DNA of 64,000 bases from Aristaeella lactis (lineage in GTDB: Bacteria; Bacillota; Clostridia; Christensenellales; Aristaeellaceae): contig NZ_CP069421.1 of the NCBI RefSeq assembly GCF_018118585.1, forward strand, positions 372,001-436,000. Reading direction: 5' to 3'. A program made the translations under genes and the position numbers. Numbering within the stretch: position 1 is the first letter of the stretch; each line of letters begins with the position of its first letter. The notes below the pieces were generated by a model. It was not told the DNA's origin. It did not search any database and saw nothing but the letters and a program-made list of their open reading frames with translations. This document shows, piece by piece, positions 33,553 to 41,094 of the stretch.

Positions 33553-33593
33553 AAGCAACCATATGCGGTTCTTTCAGTTTTTTTCTCATTTTA

Positions 33594-33623
33594 TTGAAGC
33601 ACAATACGTTGAAATGGTATAAT
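33594..33623 (+). promoter_or_regulatory. Promoter of the nucleotidase-MazG-helicase operon
   Basis: TTGAAG and TATAAT are separated by 18 bases, about 70 bases upstream of the first start codon. Confidence 0.7.
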
Positions 33624-33697
33624 ACACATATTAGTGGCATATCAATATATTATATATCGATTATGTGGTAATACTCATAATACATGAGGAGGAGAAT

Positions 33698-34618
33698 ATG
33701 CCATACGATCTTTCGAAACCACTTGTAATTGGTATTTCCTCGAGGGCACTTTTTGATCTTGAAGAAGAAAACAAGATATTTGAAGAAGAGGGGCTGGAGG
33801 CTTATATCAAATATCAGATTAATAATGAACTGAAAGTGTTGCAACCTGGAGCGGGATTTGAGCTGGTTAAAGCTTTCTTGAGATTAAACGATCTTAAGCC
33901 AGATAGTAGGCTTGTGGAAGTGATTATTATGTCTCGAAATAGTCCCGATACAAGCCTGCGCATTTTCAATTCTATTGAGAAATATGGCCTGGATATAACT
34001 CGTGCTGCGTTAACTGGAGGAGCGTCTGCAGCACCGTACTTGCAATCATTTTATACGGATCTGTTTCTGTCTGCCAATATCGAAGACGTTCAAGACGCAA
34101 TTAACAATGATGTGGCGGCTGGTTTACTGTTGACCAATTCTGCTCATCCAGAAAAGAAAAACAAAGTGGATCAGATACGAATTGCGTTCGATGGCGATGC
34201 TGTTTTGTTTGGAGCAGAAGCCGAAAGAATATATCAACATGCCGGAATAGAAGCATTTAAGGAGCATGAACGTAGTCATGCAAACGAGCCTCTTTCAAAA
34301 GGCCCATTTGCTAATTTTCTAACAGCATTGTCAAATATACAGTCTATGTTCCCCGATCGTGAGGATGCTCTTATTCGTACGGCACTGGTCACTTCAAGGA
34401 ATGCTCCCGCTCATGAACGTGCTATAAAAACACTACGAGCATGGAACGTTCGAATCGATGAAGCCTTTTTTCTGGGCGGTGTTTCAAAGAAGGAAATCTT
34501 GGATAAATTTGGAGCACATATTTTCTTTGATGATCAACACGCACACACAGATCCTGCTGCAGAGGTTGTAGCATCTGCAGTTGTTCCATACCGTGAAGGA
34601 GATAATCCATTAGAATAA
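33698..34618 (+). CDS. Cytosolic 5'-nucleotidase (PF06189 type)
   Basis: 306 residues from ATG 33698; GAGGAGGAG lies upstream. VIGISSRALFDLEEENKIFE at the N-terminus and RIAFDGDAVLFGAEAERIYQ in the middle (a HAD-like D-x-D) are the signatures of the PF06189 5'-nucleotidase family, with FFLGGVSKKEILDKFGAHIF near the end. It removes phosphate from nucleoside monophosphates. This gene opens a more A+T-rich three-gene operon and is 22 bases before the MazG-like gene. In a defence reading it would drain the nucleotide pool. Function in this context is inferred. Confidence 0.88.
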   Translation: MPYDLSKPLVIGISSRALFDLEEENKIFEEEGLEAYIKYQINNELKVLQPGAGFELVKAFLRLNDLKPDSRLVEVIIMSRNSPDTSLRIFNSIEKYGLDITRAALTGGASAAPYLQSFYTDLFLSANIEDVQDAINNDVAAGLLLTNSAHPEKKNKVDQIRIAFDGDAVLFGAEAERIYQHAGIEAFKEHERSHANEPLSKGPFANFLTALSNIQSMFPDREDALIRTALVTSRNAPAHERAIKTLRAWNVRIDEAFFLGGVSKKEILDKFGAHIFFDDQHAHTDPAAEVVASAVVPYREGDNPLE

Positions 34619-34640
34619 AATACACAGGGAGAATCTCAAC

Positions 34641-34964
34641 ATGAGCGAGCTTCAGGAACTGATGAACCAAATTAACGAATTCACAAGGGAACGCGACTGG
34701 GATCAGTTTCACAGTCCGGAAAACCTTGCGAAATCCATTGCCATTGAAGCGGGAGAACTGCTCGAATGCTATCAATGGAGCAGTGAAGCAAAGCCTAAAG
34801 CTGTGGAAGAAGAACTGGCGGATGTGCTGAATTACTGCCTGCAGATGGCGGCAAAGTTAGGCCTGGATCCTGTTGAGATTGTCCGTAAGAAAATGCAGAA
34901 AAACGCTGAGAAGTATCCTGTAGACAAGAGCAAGGGGAGAAGTACGAAGTATGATCAACTTTGA
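34641..34964 (+). CDS. MazG-like nucleotide pyrophosphohydrolase
   Basis: 107 residues; GGGAGAA precedes ATG 34641. The MazG metal-binding helices are clear: SPENLAKSIAIEAGELLECY and EEELADVLNYCLQMAAKLGL (E-x-x-E and E-x-x-D patterns). Single-domain MazG-like proteins cleave NTPs or dNTPs to monophosphates plus pyrophosphate. The upstream 5'-nucleotidase could then dephosphorylate those monophosphates. Its 3' end overlaps the helicase start by 14 bases, so the three genes are coexpressed. Confidence 0.92.
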   Translation: MSELQELMNQINEFTRERDWDQFHSPENLAKSIAIEAGELLECYQWSSEAKPKAVEEELADVLNYCLQMAAKLGLDPVEIVRKKMQKNAEKYPVDKSKGRSTKYDQL

Positions 34965-36735
34965 TGTTAAGATCTGTGATTTTCCCTTTGACGCAACAAG
35001 TCAGTCCAGGATTGAACAATGGAAAAGCGGAGATAAGGAATACGGTACCAATTGGCCTGTTGTGTACATGATCCATAATGACGATTCCAAAGAAGCATAT
35101 ATTGGTGAAACGCTAAACGCGGGCAAACGGGCGGCTCAGCATTGGCAGGTAGAAGAACGTAAACGTCTGAAGACAATCCATATCATGACGGATGACACTT
35201 TCAATAAATCCGTCATTCTTGACCTGGAATCCTTCCTGATCAAGTATATTTCTGCTGATGGCAGGTATAAACTGCAGAACGGGAATACGGGCCTGTCTAA
35301 TTTTGATTACTATGACCGGCAGGGATATGAAAAAGAGTTTGAAAAGATTTGGGAATGCCTGAAAGAAAAAGGAATAGTAGACAGCGGGATTGCAGATATT
35401 GAAAATTCAGACCTGTACAAATACTCACCATACAAATCTCTGACAAAAGATCAGGAAAGAGTGCTGAAAGAAATACTTGAGCACCTGATGCTTTGTATAT
35501 GTAAAAACGAGGAGAAGACGGTTATTGTAAAGGGTGGAGCCGGAACAGGGAAAACGATTCTGGCTGTATTCCTGCTTAAGCTTCTGTATGATCTGAAAAA
35601 CGATACATATGAAGACAAAGACGAGGAAGATTCCGAAGTAAATATCGATAAGCTTCATGCTATTATGAAACAACGGGATCTGAAGATCGGATTTATAGTT
35701 CCGCAGCAGTCTTTACGTAAAACACTGAAGAAGGTTTTCCGTACAATGCGTGGTATCCCAGAAAGCATGATTATGACACCAACGGAAGCCGCTATTGCTG
35801 CGACGGATGCTCCCTTTGATCTTCTAGTTTGTGATGAAGCACACAGATTGCGCAGAAGAGTGGCTCTCAGCCAGTATCCGGCATATGACAAGGTCAATAA
35901 AGACCTTGGTTTGCAAAAGGACGCGACAGAATTGGACTGGATTATCCGCTCCAGTAAAATGCAAATCCTTTTCTATGATTCAGCACAATCAGTCAGGCCA
36001 TCAGATATTCCAAAGGGTGTATTCCGAAAGATTCTGGACGCACAAGAGAATAAGCAAAATCTGCAACTGACATCCCAATTGCGCTGCCTGGGCGGGGATG
36101 ATTATATCAAGTATATCCATGAGGTTCTTGAGTATGAAGGATTCCTGACAGATATTGATAGATCGATAACGGAATCCGCTGTTCTTAAAGAAAGCGGTAC
36201 AATTTGGACAGCACCGCATGGAAACTTCAAAGACTATACTCTTAGTTTCTATGATGATGTCGATGAGATGATGAATGAGATCAACCGACTGAACAAACGG
36301 TATGATCTATGCTGTGCTGTGGCTGGGTATGCATGGGAATGGATTACAAAAAAAGAACCGAAGAATACAGCTAAACGGGATATCGATATTGGCAAAGGAT
36401 ATATATGGAACCGAACTTATACGGACTGGATCAACTCCGACCGGCTTCCATACGAAATAGGTTGCATTCATACTGTACAGGGATATGACCTGAATTATGT
36501 TGGTGTAATCTTCGGACCGGAAATCTATTACGATAAAACAAAAAAGAGAATTGAAGTTGATAAAAGCAAGTATAAAGACAGCCTCGGAAAAGCAGTTGGT
36601 AATGACTATGAAGCATTACGCGCATACATCCTGAATATCTATGCCACACTTCTGACTAGAGGAATTCGCGGAGCGTTTGTTTATGTCTGTGATCCCGATT
36701 TGCGGGAATACCTGAGACCGTACTTTACGGAGTAA
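34951..36735 (+). CDS. GIY-YIG nuclease fused to DUF2075/Schlafen-type helicase
   Basis: 594 residues. The N-terminal GIY-YIG nuclease spans about 34-130 (WPVVYMIHNDDSKEAYIGET, then HWQVEERKRLKTIHIMT and a Glu in LDLESFLIKYI). The helicase has Walker A VIVKGGAGTGKT (about 192-202) and Walker B LLVCDEAHRL (about 290-299). Later come an arginine-containing QLRCLGGDDYIKYIHEVLEY and IHTVQGYDLNYVGVIFG, as in DUF2075. It would move on and cut nucleic acid. Adjacent MazG-like and nucleotidase genes suggest a defence system. There is no transmembrane segment. GGGGAG precedes ATG 34951. Confidence 0.9.
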   Translation: MINFDVKICDFPFDATSQSRIEQWKSGDKEYGTNWPVVYMIHNDDSKEAYIGETLNAGKRAAQHWQVEERKRLKTIHIMTDDTFNKSVILDLESFLIKYISADGRYKLQNGNTGLSNFDYYDRQGYEKEFEKIWECLKEKGIVDSGIADIENSDLYKYSPYKSLTKDQERVLKEILEHLMLCICKNEEKTVIVKGGAGTGKTILAVFLLKLLYDLKNDTYEDKDEEDSEVNIDKLHAIMKQRDLKIGFIVPQQSLRKTLKKVFRTMRGIPESMIMTPTEAAIAATDAPFDLLVCDEAHRLRRRVALSQYPAYDKVNKDLGLQKDATELDWIIRSSKMQILFYDSAQSVRPSDIPKGVFRKILDAQENKQNLQLTSQLRCLGGDDYIKYIHEVLEYEGFLTDIDRSITESAVLKESGTIWTAPHGNFKDYTLSFYDDVDEMMNEINRLNKRYDLCCAVAGYAWEWITKKEPKNTAKRDIDIGKGYIWNRTYTDWINSDRLPYEIGCIHTVQGYDLNYVGVIFGPEIYYDKTKKRIEVDKSKYKDSLGKAVGNDYEALRAYILNIYATLLTRGIRGAFVYVCDPDLREYLRPYFTE

Positions 36736-36823
36736 AGTTATATTTTACAAATAGTTTACACCGCTGGCCCTTATTATATGGTATGCTTTAGATGTCGCAA
36801 TAAGTATGATAGGAGCCACTGCC

Positions 36824-37591
36824 ATGCCCAACTCAATCATCATCAACTGCAAGAAGTGCGGTATGCCGCTGAAAAAGGGAACCAAGATCTGCTCCTACTG
36901 CGGAGAGAATACCGGTTATCTGTTTAACCGGAAACCCAGGGAAAAGGAAAGAGCCATCCGGATCGGCGGATTCAAGATCGCGATCCCGTGGGTCACACTT
37001 ATCCTGATCGTCCTGAATGCGGTAGCAGGTATCTATAAACTGGCTGGAGGACAGTATGACGTTCTCCGGCATTTCGGTATGATCCAGGGAGCCCTCCAGA
37101 GAGGAGAGCTCCAGCGGCTGTTCCTGAGCAGCTTCCTGCATTTTGACCTTTCGCATTTCTTCAGCAATATGTACGGCCTGGCGATCTTCGGCTTTGTATT
37201 TGAGAACCGGATCGGCAAATGGAAATACCTGCTGATCTATATTGCTTCCATGCTGGGATCCGCCCTGCTGATCAACTTTATCGGCGGCAGCGGCCTCCAT
37301 GCCGGTGCCAGCGGTGCCATCTGGGGCCTGATGGCAGCGAACCTAGTATACAACCTGATCACCCGGAAAAAGTTCCTGTATATGCTGTATGCCTTTGTGG
37401 CTGTGATCGGTAATGTGCTGTCCACCTTCTCGGCAGGGATCAGCTGGCAGGGTCACTTCGGCGGAGCCATCGCCGGTGTAATCGCCGCACTGCTGCTCTT
37501 CAAGCAGGAGAAGCAGGAAAAGAAAGTGGAAAAACACATGGAACAGATAGAAAACTATACAACAGGAGCGAACCATGGTCGGCAAGTATAA
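36824..37591 (+). CDS. Rhomboid-family intramembrane serine protease with zinc ribbon
   Basis: 255 residues from ATG 36824, with AGGAG at 9 bases. An N-terminal zinc ribbon (CKKCGMPLKKGTKICSYCGE) precedes six helices. The catalytic serine is in HAGASGAIWGLM (Ser about 163) and the histidine in SWQGHFGGAIAGVI (about 211); LHFDLSHFFSNMYGL is the conserved H-x-x-x-N loop. It cleaves membrane proteins within the bilayer. The cytoplasmic tail is Lys/Glu-rich. The next gene overlaps its end by 17 bases. Confidence 0.93.
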   Translation: MPNSIIINCKKCGMPLKKGTKICSYCGENTGYLFNRKPREKERAIRIGGFKIAIPWVTLILIVLNAVAGIYKLAGGQYDVLRHFGMIQGALQRGELQRLFLSSFLHFDLSHFFSNMYGLAIFGFVFENRIGKWKYLLIYIASMLGSALLINFIGGSGLHAGASGAIWGLMAANLVYNLITRKKFLYMLYAFVAVIGNVLSTFSAGISWQGHFGGAIAGVIAALLLFKQEKQEKKVEKHMEQIENYTTGANHGRQV

Positions 37592-37886
37592 AGTAATCAC
37601 CCTGTGCGGAAGCACCAAATTCAAGGATGCCTTTATGGAAGCCCAGAAGCGGCTGACACTGGAAGGGAATATCGTCATCAGCGTAGGGATGTTCGGTCAT
37701 TCCGGAGACGATGAAGTCTGGACAGAGGGAACCAAGGCAATGCTGGACGATATGCATAAGCGGAAGATCGACATGGCTGACGAGATCTATGTGATCAACG
37801 TGGGCGGGTATATCGGGGAAAGCACGAAGTCGGAGATCAGCTATGCACAAAGGACAGGAAAGGCGGTTCGGTTTTTGGAAGAATAA
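37575..37886 (+). CDS. DUF4406/nucleoside deoxyribosyltransferase-like protein
   Basis: 103 residues. ITLCGSTKFKDAFMEAQKRL at the start and VGGYIGESTKSEISYAQRTG near the end are the base and sugar-binding motifs of nucleoside 2-deoxyribosyltransferase-like proteins. DEVWTEGTKAMLDDMHKRKI lies between. It may act on nucleosides or bind nucleotides. It overlaps the rhomboid gene by 17 bases and is likely coexpressed. Repeats and a terminator-type hairpin follow. Confidence 0.75.
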   Translation: MVGKYKVITLCGSTKFKDAFMEAQKRLTLEGNIVISVGMFGHSGDDEVWTEGTKAMLDDMHKRKIDMADEIYVINVGGYIGESTKSEISYAQRTGKAVRFLEE

Positions 37887-37912
37887 TCCGCTGCGGGGGG
37901 GGGAGATCCTTC

Positions 37913-38056
37913 GACTGCGCTCGCTATGCTCGTCTTGCTCAGGATGACACTTTACAAGGAAATGAATAATGGTGGATAAAAGCAGCGCTTGAAGGCGCTG
38001 CTTTTTTCTGAATTGATTAGATCTCTCCGCTACACTACGTTCCGGTCGAGATGACA
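37913..38056. repeat. Composite: palindrome, terminator hairpin, palindrome
   Basis: 37913-37949 is the AGATCCTTCG...CTCAGGATGACA form. 37978-38007 is a terminator (AAAAGCAGCGC and GCGCTGCTTTTTT). 38019-38056 is the AGATCTCTCC...GTCGAGATGACA form. A short ATGAATAATGGTGGA linker precedes the hairpin, the usual module order here. The two palindromes keep pairing with different arms (ATCC/GGAT versus ATCTC/GAGAT). Confidence 0.75.
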
Positions 38057-38095
38057 TTTGGGGTTTGTGGTTGCTATGAATCGTCAGATAAACGA

Positions 38096-38206
38096 TTTCG
38101 TAATATTTGCAAACATGATGTAAAATATCGCAAACATATACGTACAAAGTGAAATTGTGTGCTAATATGCAATAAACAACAAATCAATAAAAGGAGGTCC
38201 TGTACT
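38096..38206 (+). promoter_or_regulatory. Shared promoter region of small secreted proteins, copy 1
   Basis: Aligns along its length with 40325-40439: TTTCGTAA, TTGCAAA, TGTAAA, ATCGCAAA, ATACGTACAAA, GAAAT, TGTGCTAATATGCA, AACAACAAA, then the ribosome binding site. TAATAT is a likely -10. The repeated GCAAA boxes may be regulator half-sites. Confidence 0.6.
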
Positions 38207-38506
38207 ATGAAAAAGGTTGTAGCACTGTTACTTGTATCAATTCTCTTGGTTACCCTGATGGTTCCTGCATTTGCTGGTCCGGTAGAGATGTGCCCTGATT
38301 GCAGCGGTGCGCTAGAAAGAACATGGTCTACAACTCGTGTTGAAAGTAAATCTGTATTTGTGTTTATTGGGATTATACCTATTCCTATGTATGCTGTCTA
38401 TGAGGTTGAAACTACTTATTTCGTTTGTTCCAATACGGTTCATAAACATGAACATACCAGATTTCTTAGATACTCCTCTGAACCAGAAAATTACTACATT
38501 TGCTAA
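38207..38506 (+). CDS. Small secreted Cys-rich protein, family member 3
   Basis: 99 residues from ATG 38207; AAGGAGG precedes. The signal peptide is MKKVVALLLVSILLVTLMVP (cleavage near AFA-GP). The mature part starts EMCPDCSGALERTW, with further Cys at FVCSN and the C-terminal YYIC. It shares an upstream region with the 40440-40823 gene, so the two are probably coregulated. Function unknown; an extracellular metal site is inferred from the cysteines. Confidence 0.72.
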   Translation: MKKVVALLLVSILLVTLMVPAFAGPVEMCPDCSGALERTWSTTRVESKSVFVFIGIIPIPMYAVYEVETTYFVCSNTVHKHEHTRFLRYSSEPENYYIC

Positions 38507-38525
38507 AAGCGTATTTATAATACAA

Positions 38526-38578
38526 AAGGACTGTTTCTCTTGATCGAGAAGGATCAAAAGAAGCGGTCCTTCTTTTTG
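38526..38578 (+). terminator. Branched terminator
   Basis: AAGGAC pairs with GTCCTT, with an inner hairpin TTGATC/GATCAA, followed by TCTTTTTG. Confidence 0.6.
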
Positions 38579-38673
38579 CTTTGAACGTCCGTATGGTTGA
38601 AACAAAAAGCATGTATCCTTCGTTTTATAAGCATACGAGATCTTTCGCGGAAGGCAGGACAGGAGGCGGGGAC

Positions 38674-40020
38674 ATGAGCGTGCGGATTCGGAGGATGATG
38701 TGCATTGTGCTGGCTGTGTGCCTGCTTTCCTTTGCCCTGCCTGTTTTTGCTGAAGAGACGGACATGAAGACCCTACAGGAGCGGTTGATCTCCCTGGGAT
38801 ACGAGATCGGGACCGCGGACGGGATCATCGGGAAGAAGACTTCCGCGGCGATCATGCTGGTGCAGACAGAACTGAAGGAAAACGGATTCAAAGTCCAGCC
38901 CACCGGAATTCCGGATCCGGACACTGTTTCCCTTATCATGGAAGAAAACAATGCAGACCTGCTGAAGACCTTGCGGACAGGAAGCTGGGGAAGCCGGGTG
39001 AAGACAGCCCAGCAGCAGCTGATCGGCCTGAACCTTCTGTATGACAGCGCGGACGGGAGGTACGGCGCAAACACGGAAAGCGCGGTAAAGGCTTTTGAGG
39101 AAGCCGTTGCAAAGCAGGAACCGGAAAAGGTGAAGGCTGACGGAAAACTGACGCCGGATGAATATGACCTGCTGACGGGAGACCTGACGAAATATCACTT
39201 TGAAGCGCCAATCTGTTTTGATGACAGCCATCCGGAAAAGCTGAACGGGAATTACCTGTACGCAAGGCACGCCTGCCTCATCAACGCGGTGACAGGGGAA
39301 ACCCTGCTGGAAAAGGACGCGGATGCCCAGGCGGAACCGGCCAGCACCACGAAGATCATGACGCTGATCACGGCACTTTCCCTGTGCGATCCGGACAAGG
39401 TTATCACAATCCCCGCGGAGGCACTGGACATTCCGGCAGATAGCACCAAGGTACCGGTGACTCCCGGGGAAAAGATGACTATGAAGGACCTGCTCTACGG
39501 GATGATGATCCGGTCCGGAAATGACGCGGCGAACTCCATTGCGGTACTGTGTTCCGGCAGCGTGGACGCATTTGCGGAAGAAATGAATAAAATGGCGGAA
39601 AACCTGGGAATGACGAATTCCCACTTTGTGAATCCGCATGGTTATACGGCGGAAGGACACTATACCAGCGCCAGGGACCTGGTGACGGCGGCACGGTATG
39701 GGCTGACACAGCCGCTGTTCCGGGAGATTGTGACCTGCCTGTATTACACGCTGCCTGTGACGGCGGAACGGAAGAATCCGCTGATCTCCCTGAAGTGGGA
39801 GATCTTTGATCCGAACTCCGAATACTATATTCCCCACGCGGCCGGCGTGAAGAGCGGATACACCTCCACGGCGGGATTCTGCTATGTAGGCGCGTACCAG
39901 GAGAACGGGGTGACGCTCATTGCCGCGGTGATGGGAGGACGGGGAAGGAATATGGCATGGACCGATCTCAGACGGTTATTTGCATATGGAATGCAAAAAA
40001 CGGCTGAGATCAGTCAATGA
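38674..40020 (+). CDS. D-alanyl-D-alanine carboxypeptidase with two peptidoglycan-binding domains
   Basis: 448 residues from ATG 38674 with GGAGG upstream. A signal peptide is followed by two PG_binding_1 domains (about 30-72 and 96-144: LQERLISLGYEIGTADGIIG and AQQQLIGLNLLYDSADGRYG). The S11 penicillin-binding domain has ASTTKIM (Ser about 224), RSGNDAAN (about 281-283) and VKSGYT (about 393-395, in place of KTG). It trims terminal D-Ala from stem peptides in the wall, like DacF. The usual C-terminal membrane amphipathic helix is not obvious. The stop codon lies inside the first linker of a hairpin array. Confidence 0.92.
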   Translation: MSVRIRRMMCIVLAVCLLSFALPVFAEETDMKTLQERLISLGYEIGTADGIIGKKTSAAIMLVQTELKENGFKVQPTGIPDPDTVSLIMEENNADLLKTLRTGSWGSRVKTAQQQLIGLNLLYDSADGRYGANTESAVKAFEEAVAKQEPEKVKADGKLTPDEYDLLTGDLTKYHFEAPICFDDSHPEKLNGNYLYARHACLINAVTGETLLEKDADAQAEPASTTKIMTLITALSLCDPDKVITIPAEALDIPADSTKVPVTPGEKMTMKDLLYGMMIRSGNDAANSIAVLCSGSVDAFAEEMNKMAENLGMTNSHFVNPHGYTAEGHYTSARDLVTAARYGLTQPLFREIVTCLYYTLPVTAERKNPLISLKWEIFDPNSEYYIPHAAGVKSGYTSTAGFCYVGAYQENGVTLIAAVMGGRGRNMAWTDLRRLFAYGMQKTAEISQ

Positions 40021-40171
40021 AATATTGCCTGCGGCAATGTGAAATATCCGACCTATGGTCGGATGTGAAATATTGAACCGCGAGCGGTTCAATGTGAAAT
40101 GTTTTCTACCGAAAACGTGTGATTTACTGTCGCTGTCGCGACGGGATCCTTCGCAAGGCGAAGGATGTCAT
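40018..40171. repeat. Hairpin array with TGTGAAATA linkers, copy 1
   Basis: Successive different hairpins separated by ATGAAATA or TGTGAAATA: TTGCC-TGC-GGCAA, CCGACC-TAT-GGTCGG, TTGAACCGC-GA-GCGGTTCAA, GTTTTC-TACC-GAAAAC, then GTCGC-TGTC-GCGAC and ATCCTTCGC-AAG-GCGAAGGAT. Copies 2 and 3 are at 48215-48420 and 51962-52108. The 50 bases from TTGAACCGC through GTGTGA are identical in copy 3. Confidence 0.85.
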
Positions 40172-40194
40172 TGGGATACGGATAGACATAGAGG

Positions 40195-40257
40195 AAATAG
40201 CACCCGAGGGTGCTGTTTTGAATTGATCAGATCTCTCCGCTGCGCGTTGGGATGACA
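40195..40257 (+). repeat. Terminator-type hairpin and truncated GATGACA palindrome
   Basis: AAATAGCACC and GGTGCTGTTTT form a hairpin (40195-40219), followed by TGAATTGATC and a short palindrome (AGATCTCTCC to GGGATGACA, 40229-40257). Same module order as at 37978-38056. Confidence 0.6.
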
Positions 40258-40324
40258 ATGGGGTGTGTGCCTGCGGACGGAATGGCAATATAGGTGTGCA
40301 TGCAAAGGAACGTAAGGTAAACCA

Positions 40325-40439
40325 TTTCGTAACAATTGCAAAATCGCTGTAAACAATCGCAAAAAATACGTACAAAAGGAAATGAATGTGCTAATATGCA
40401 GTCAACAACAAACCACACAAAAGGAGGAAACCTAATACC
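40325..40439 (+). promoter_or_regulatory. Shared promoter region of small secreted proteins, copy 2
   Basis: See 38096-38206. Conserved blocks and spacing match to the ribosome binding site, with TGTGCTAATATGCAG as the likely -10 region. Confidence 0.6.
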
Positions 40440-40823
40440 ATGAAAAGATTTGTAGCCATTTGCCTGCTGGTTATCTGCGTAGCTCTTCCGCTGCTTTCAT
40501 TGGGAGCAGTTACCCATCAATGCCAAAAATGCGGCAGTAAGCACGTCATGACGAGTACCAAAACGGCATCTCCCCATACTTGGACGTCACGAAATCATAC
40601 ATCACATGAAACAACAACGATCGTTTGTTTAGAAGAAAACTGCAAGGCAATCACACATACTTCCCGACATGTAGACGCACCGCATACACTCAAGCATACA
40701 GTAATAGACAGGATGCCCGGTTTGAATCTTAAGCAGATCAAGCATGCCTGTACTTCCTGCGGTTACTATTATACGACTTATGAACCCATCGATCCGTCCA
40801 AACCCTACGCTGCGATGAAATAA
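40440..40823 (+). CDS. Small secreted Cys/His-rich protein, family member 4
   Basis: 127 residues; AAAAGGAGG precedes the start. The signal peptide MKRFVAICLLVICVALPLLS is nearly the same as in 23677-24015. The mature part has CQKCGSKHV, CLEENC and CTSCGYYYTT with many His and Thr, suggesting one or two zinc sites. Promoter-region similarity links it to 38207-38506. Function unknown. Confidence 0.75.
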   Translation: MKRFVAICLLVICVALPLLSLGAVTHQCQKCGSKHVMTSTKTASPHTWTSRNHTSHETTTIVCLEENCKAITHTSRHVDAPHTLKHTVIDRMPGLNLKQIKHACTSCGYYYTTYEPIDPSKPYAAMK

Positions 40824-40830
40824 ACATTCT

Positions 40831-40899
40831 GTAGTTGACAGAGGGACGGGGTAAATGTCAAACTTCGCATGACATTAACCCCGTCCCTTTGTCAACTAC
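40831..40899. repeat. 69-bp inverted repeat, GACAGAGGGAC family (copy 1)
   Basis: Arms of 30 bases (GTAGTTGACAGAGGGACGGG... and ...CCCGTCCCTTTGTCAACTAC) pair with two mismatches around a 9-base loop. Related elements are at 40989-41061, 53764-53826 and 55815-55877. Confidence 0.85.
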
Positions 40900-40900
40900 A

Positions 40901-40964
40901 ATTAAGAATACATAATTCATAATTCATAATGGAGGAAGAAACAGCACCTGAGGGTGCTGTTTCT
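40901..40964 (+). repeat. ATTCATA heptanucleotide tract and terminator hairpin
   Basis: Four 7-base units (ATTAAGA, ATACATA, ATTCATA, ATTCATA) precede ATGGAGGA. The hairpin AGAAACAGCACC / GGTGCTGTTTCT (40937-40964) follows, with TTGATT after it. Confidence 0.7.
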
Positions 40965-40988
40965 TTGATTAAATGCGCCTTAGGTAGA

Positions 40989-41061
40989 AAGAACGTGACA
41001 GAGGGACAGACTTAATGTCACACTGCGCGTGACAATACGTCTGTCCCGCAGTCACGTTCTT
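40989..41061. repeat. 73-bp inverted repeat, GACAGAGGGAC family (copy 2)
   Basis: Arms AAGAACGTGACAGAGGGACA... and ...TGTCCCGCAGTCACGTTCTT pair with a few mismatches around CACTGCGCG. The outer arms differ from copy 1 yet still pair. Confidence 0.85.
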
Positions 41062-41094
41062 TGTGGTATAATCTGCATGAAAGGGGCAAAAAGT

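Noticed and set aside
40018-40171. CRISPR array
   Set aside because: The constant part is only about 9 bases and the variable parts are palindromes, the opposite of CRISPR. No cas genes are present.
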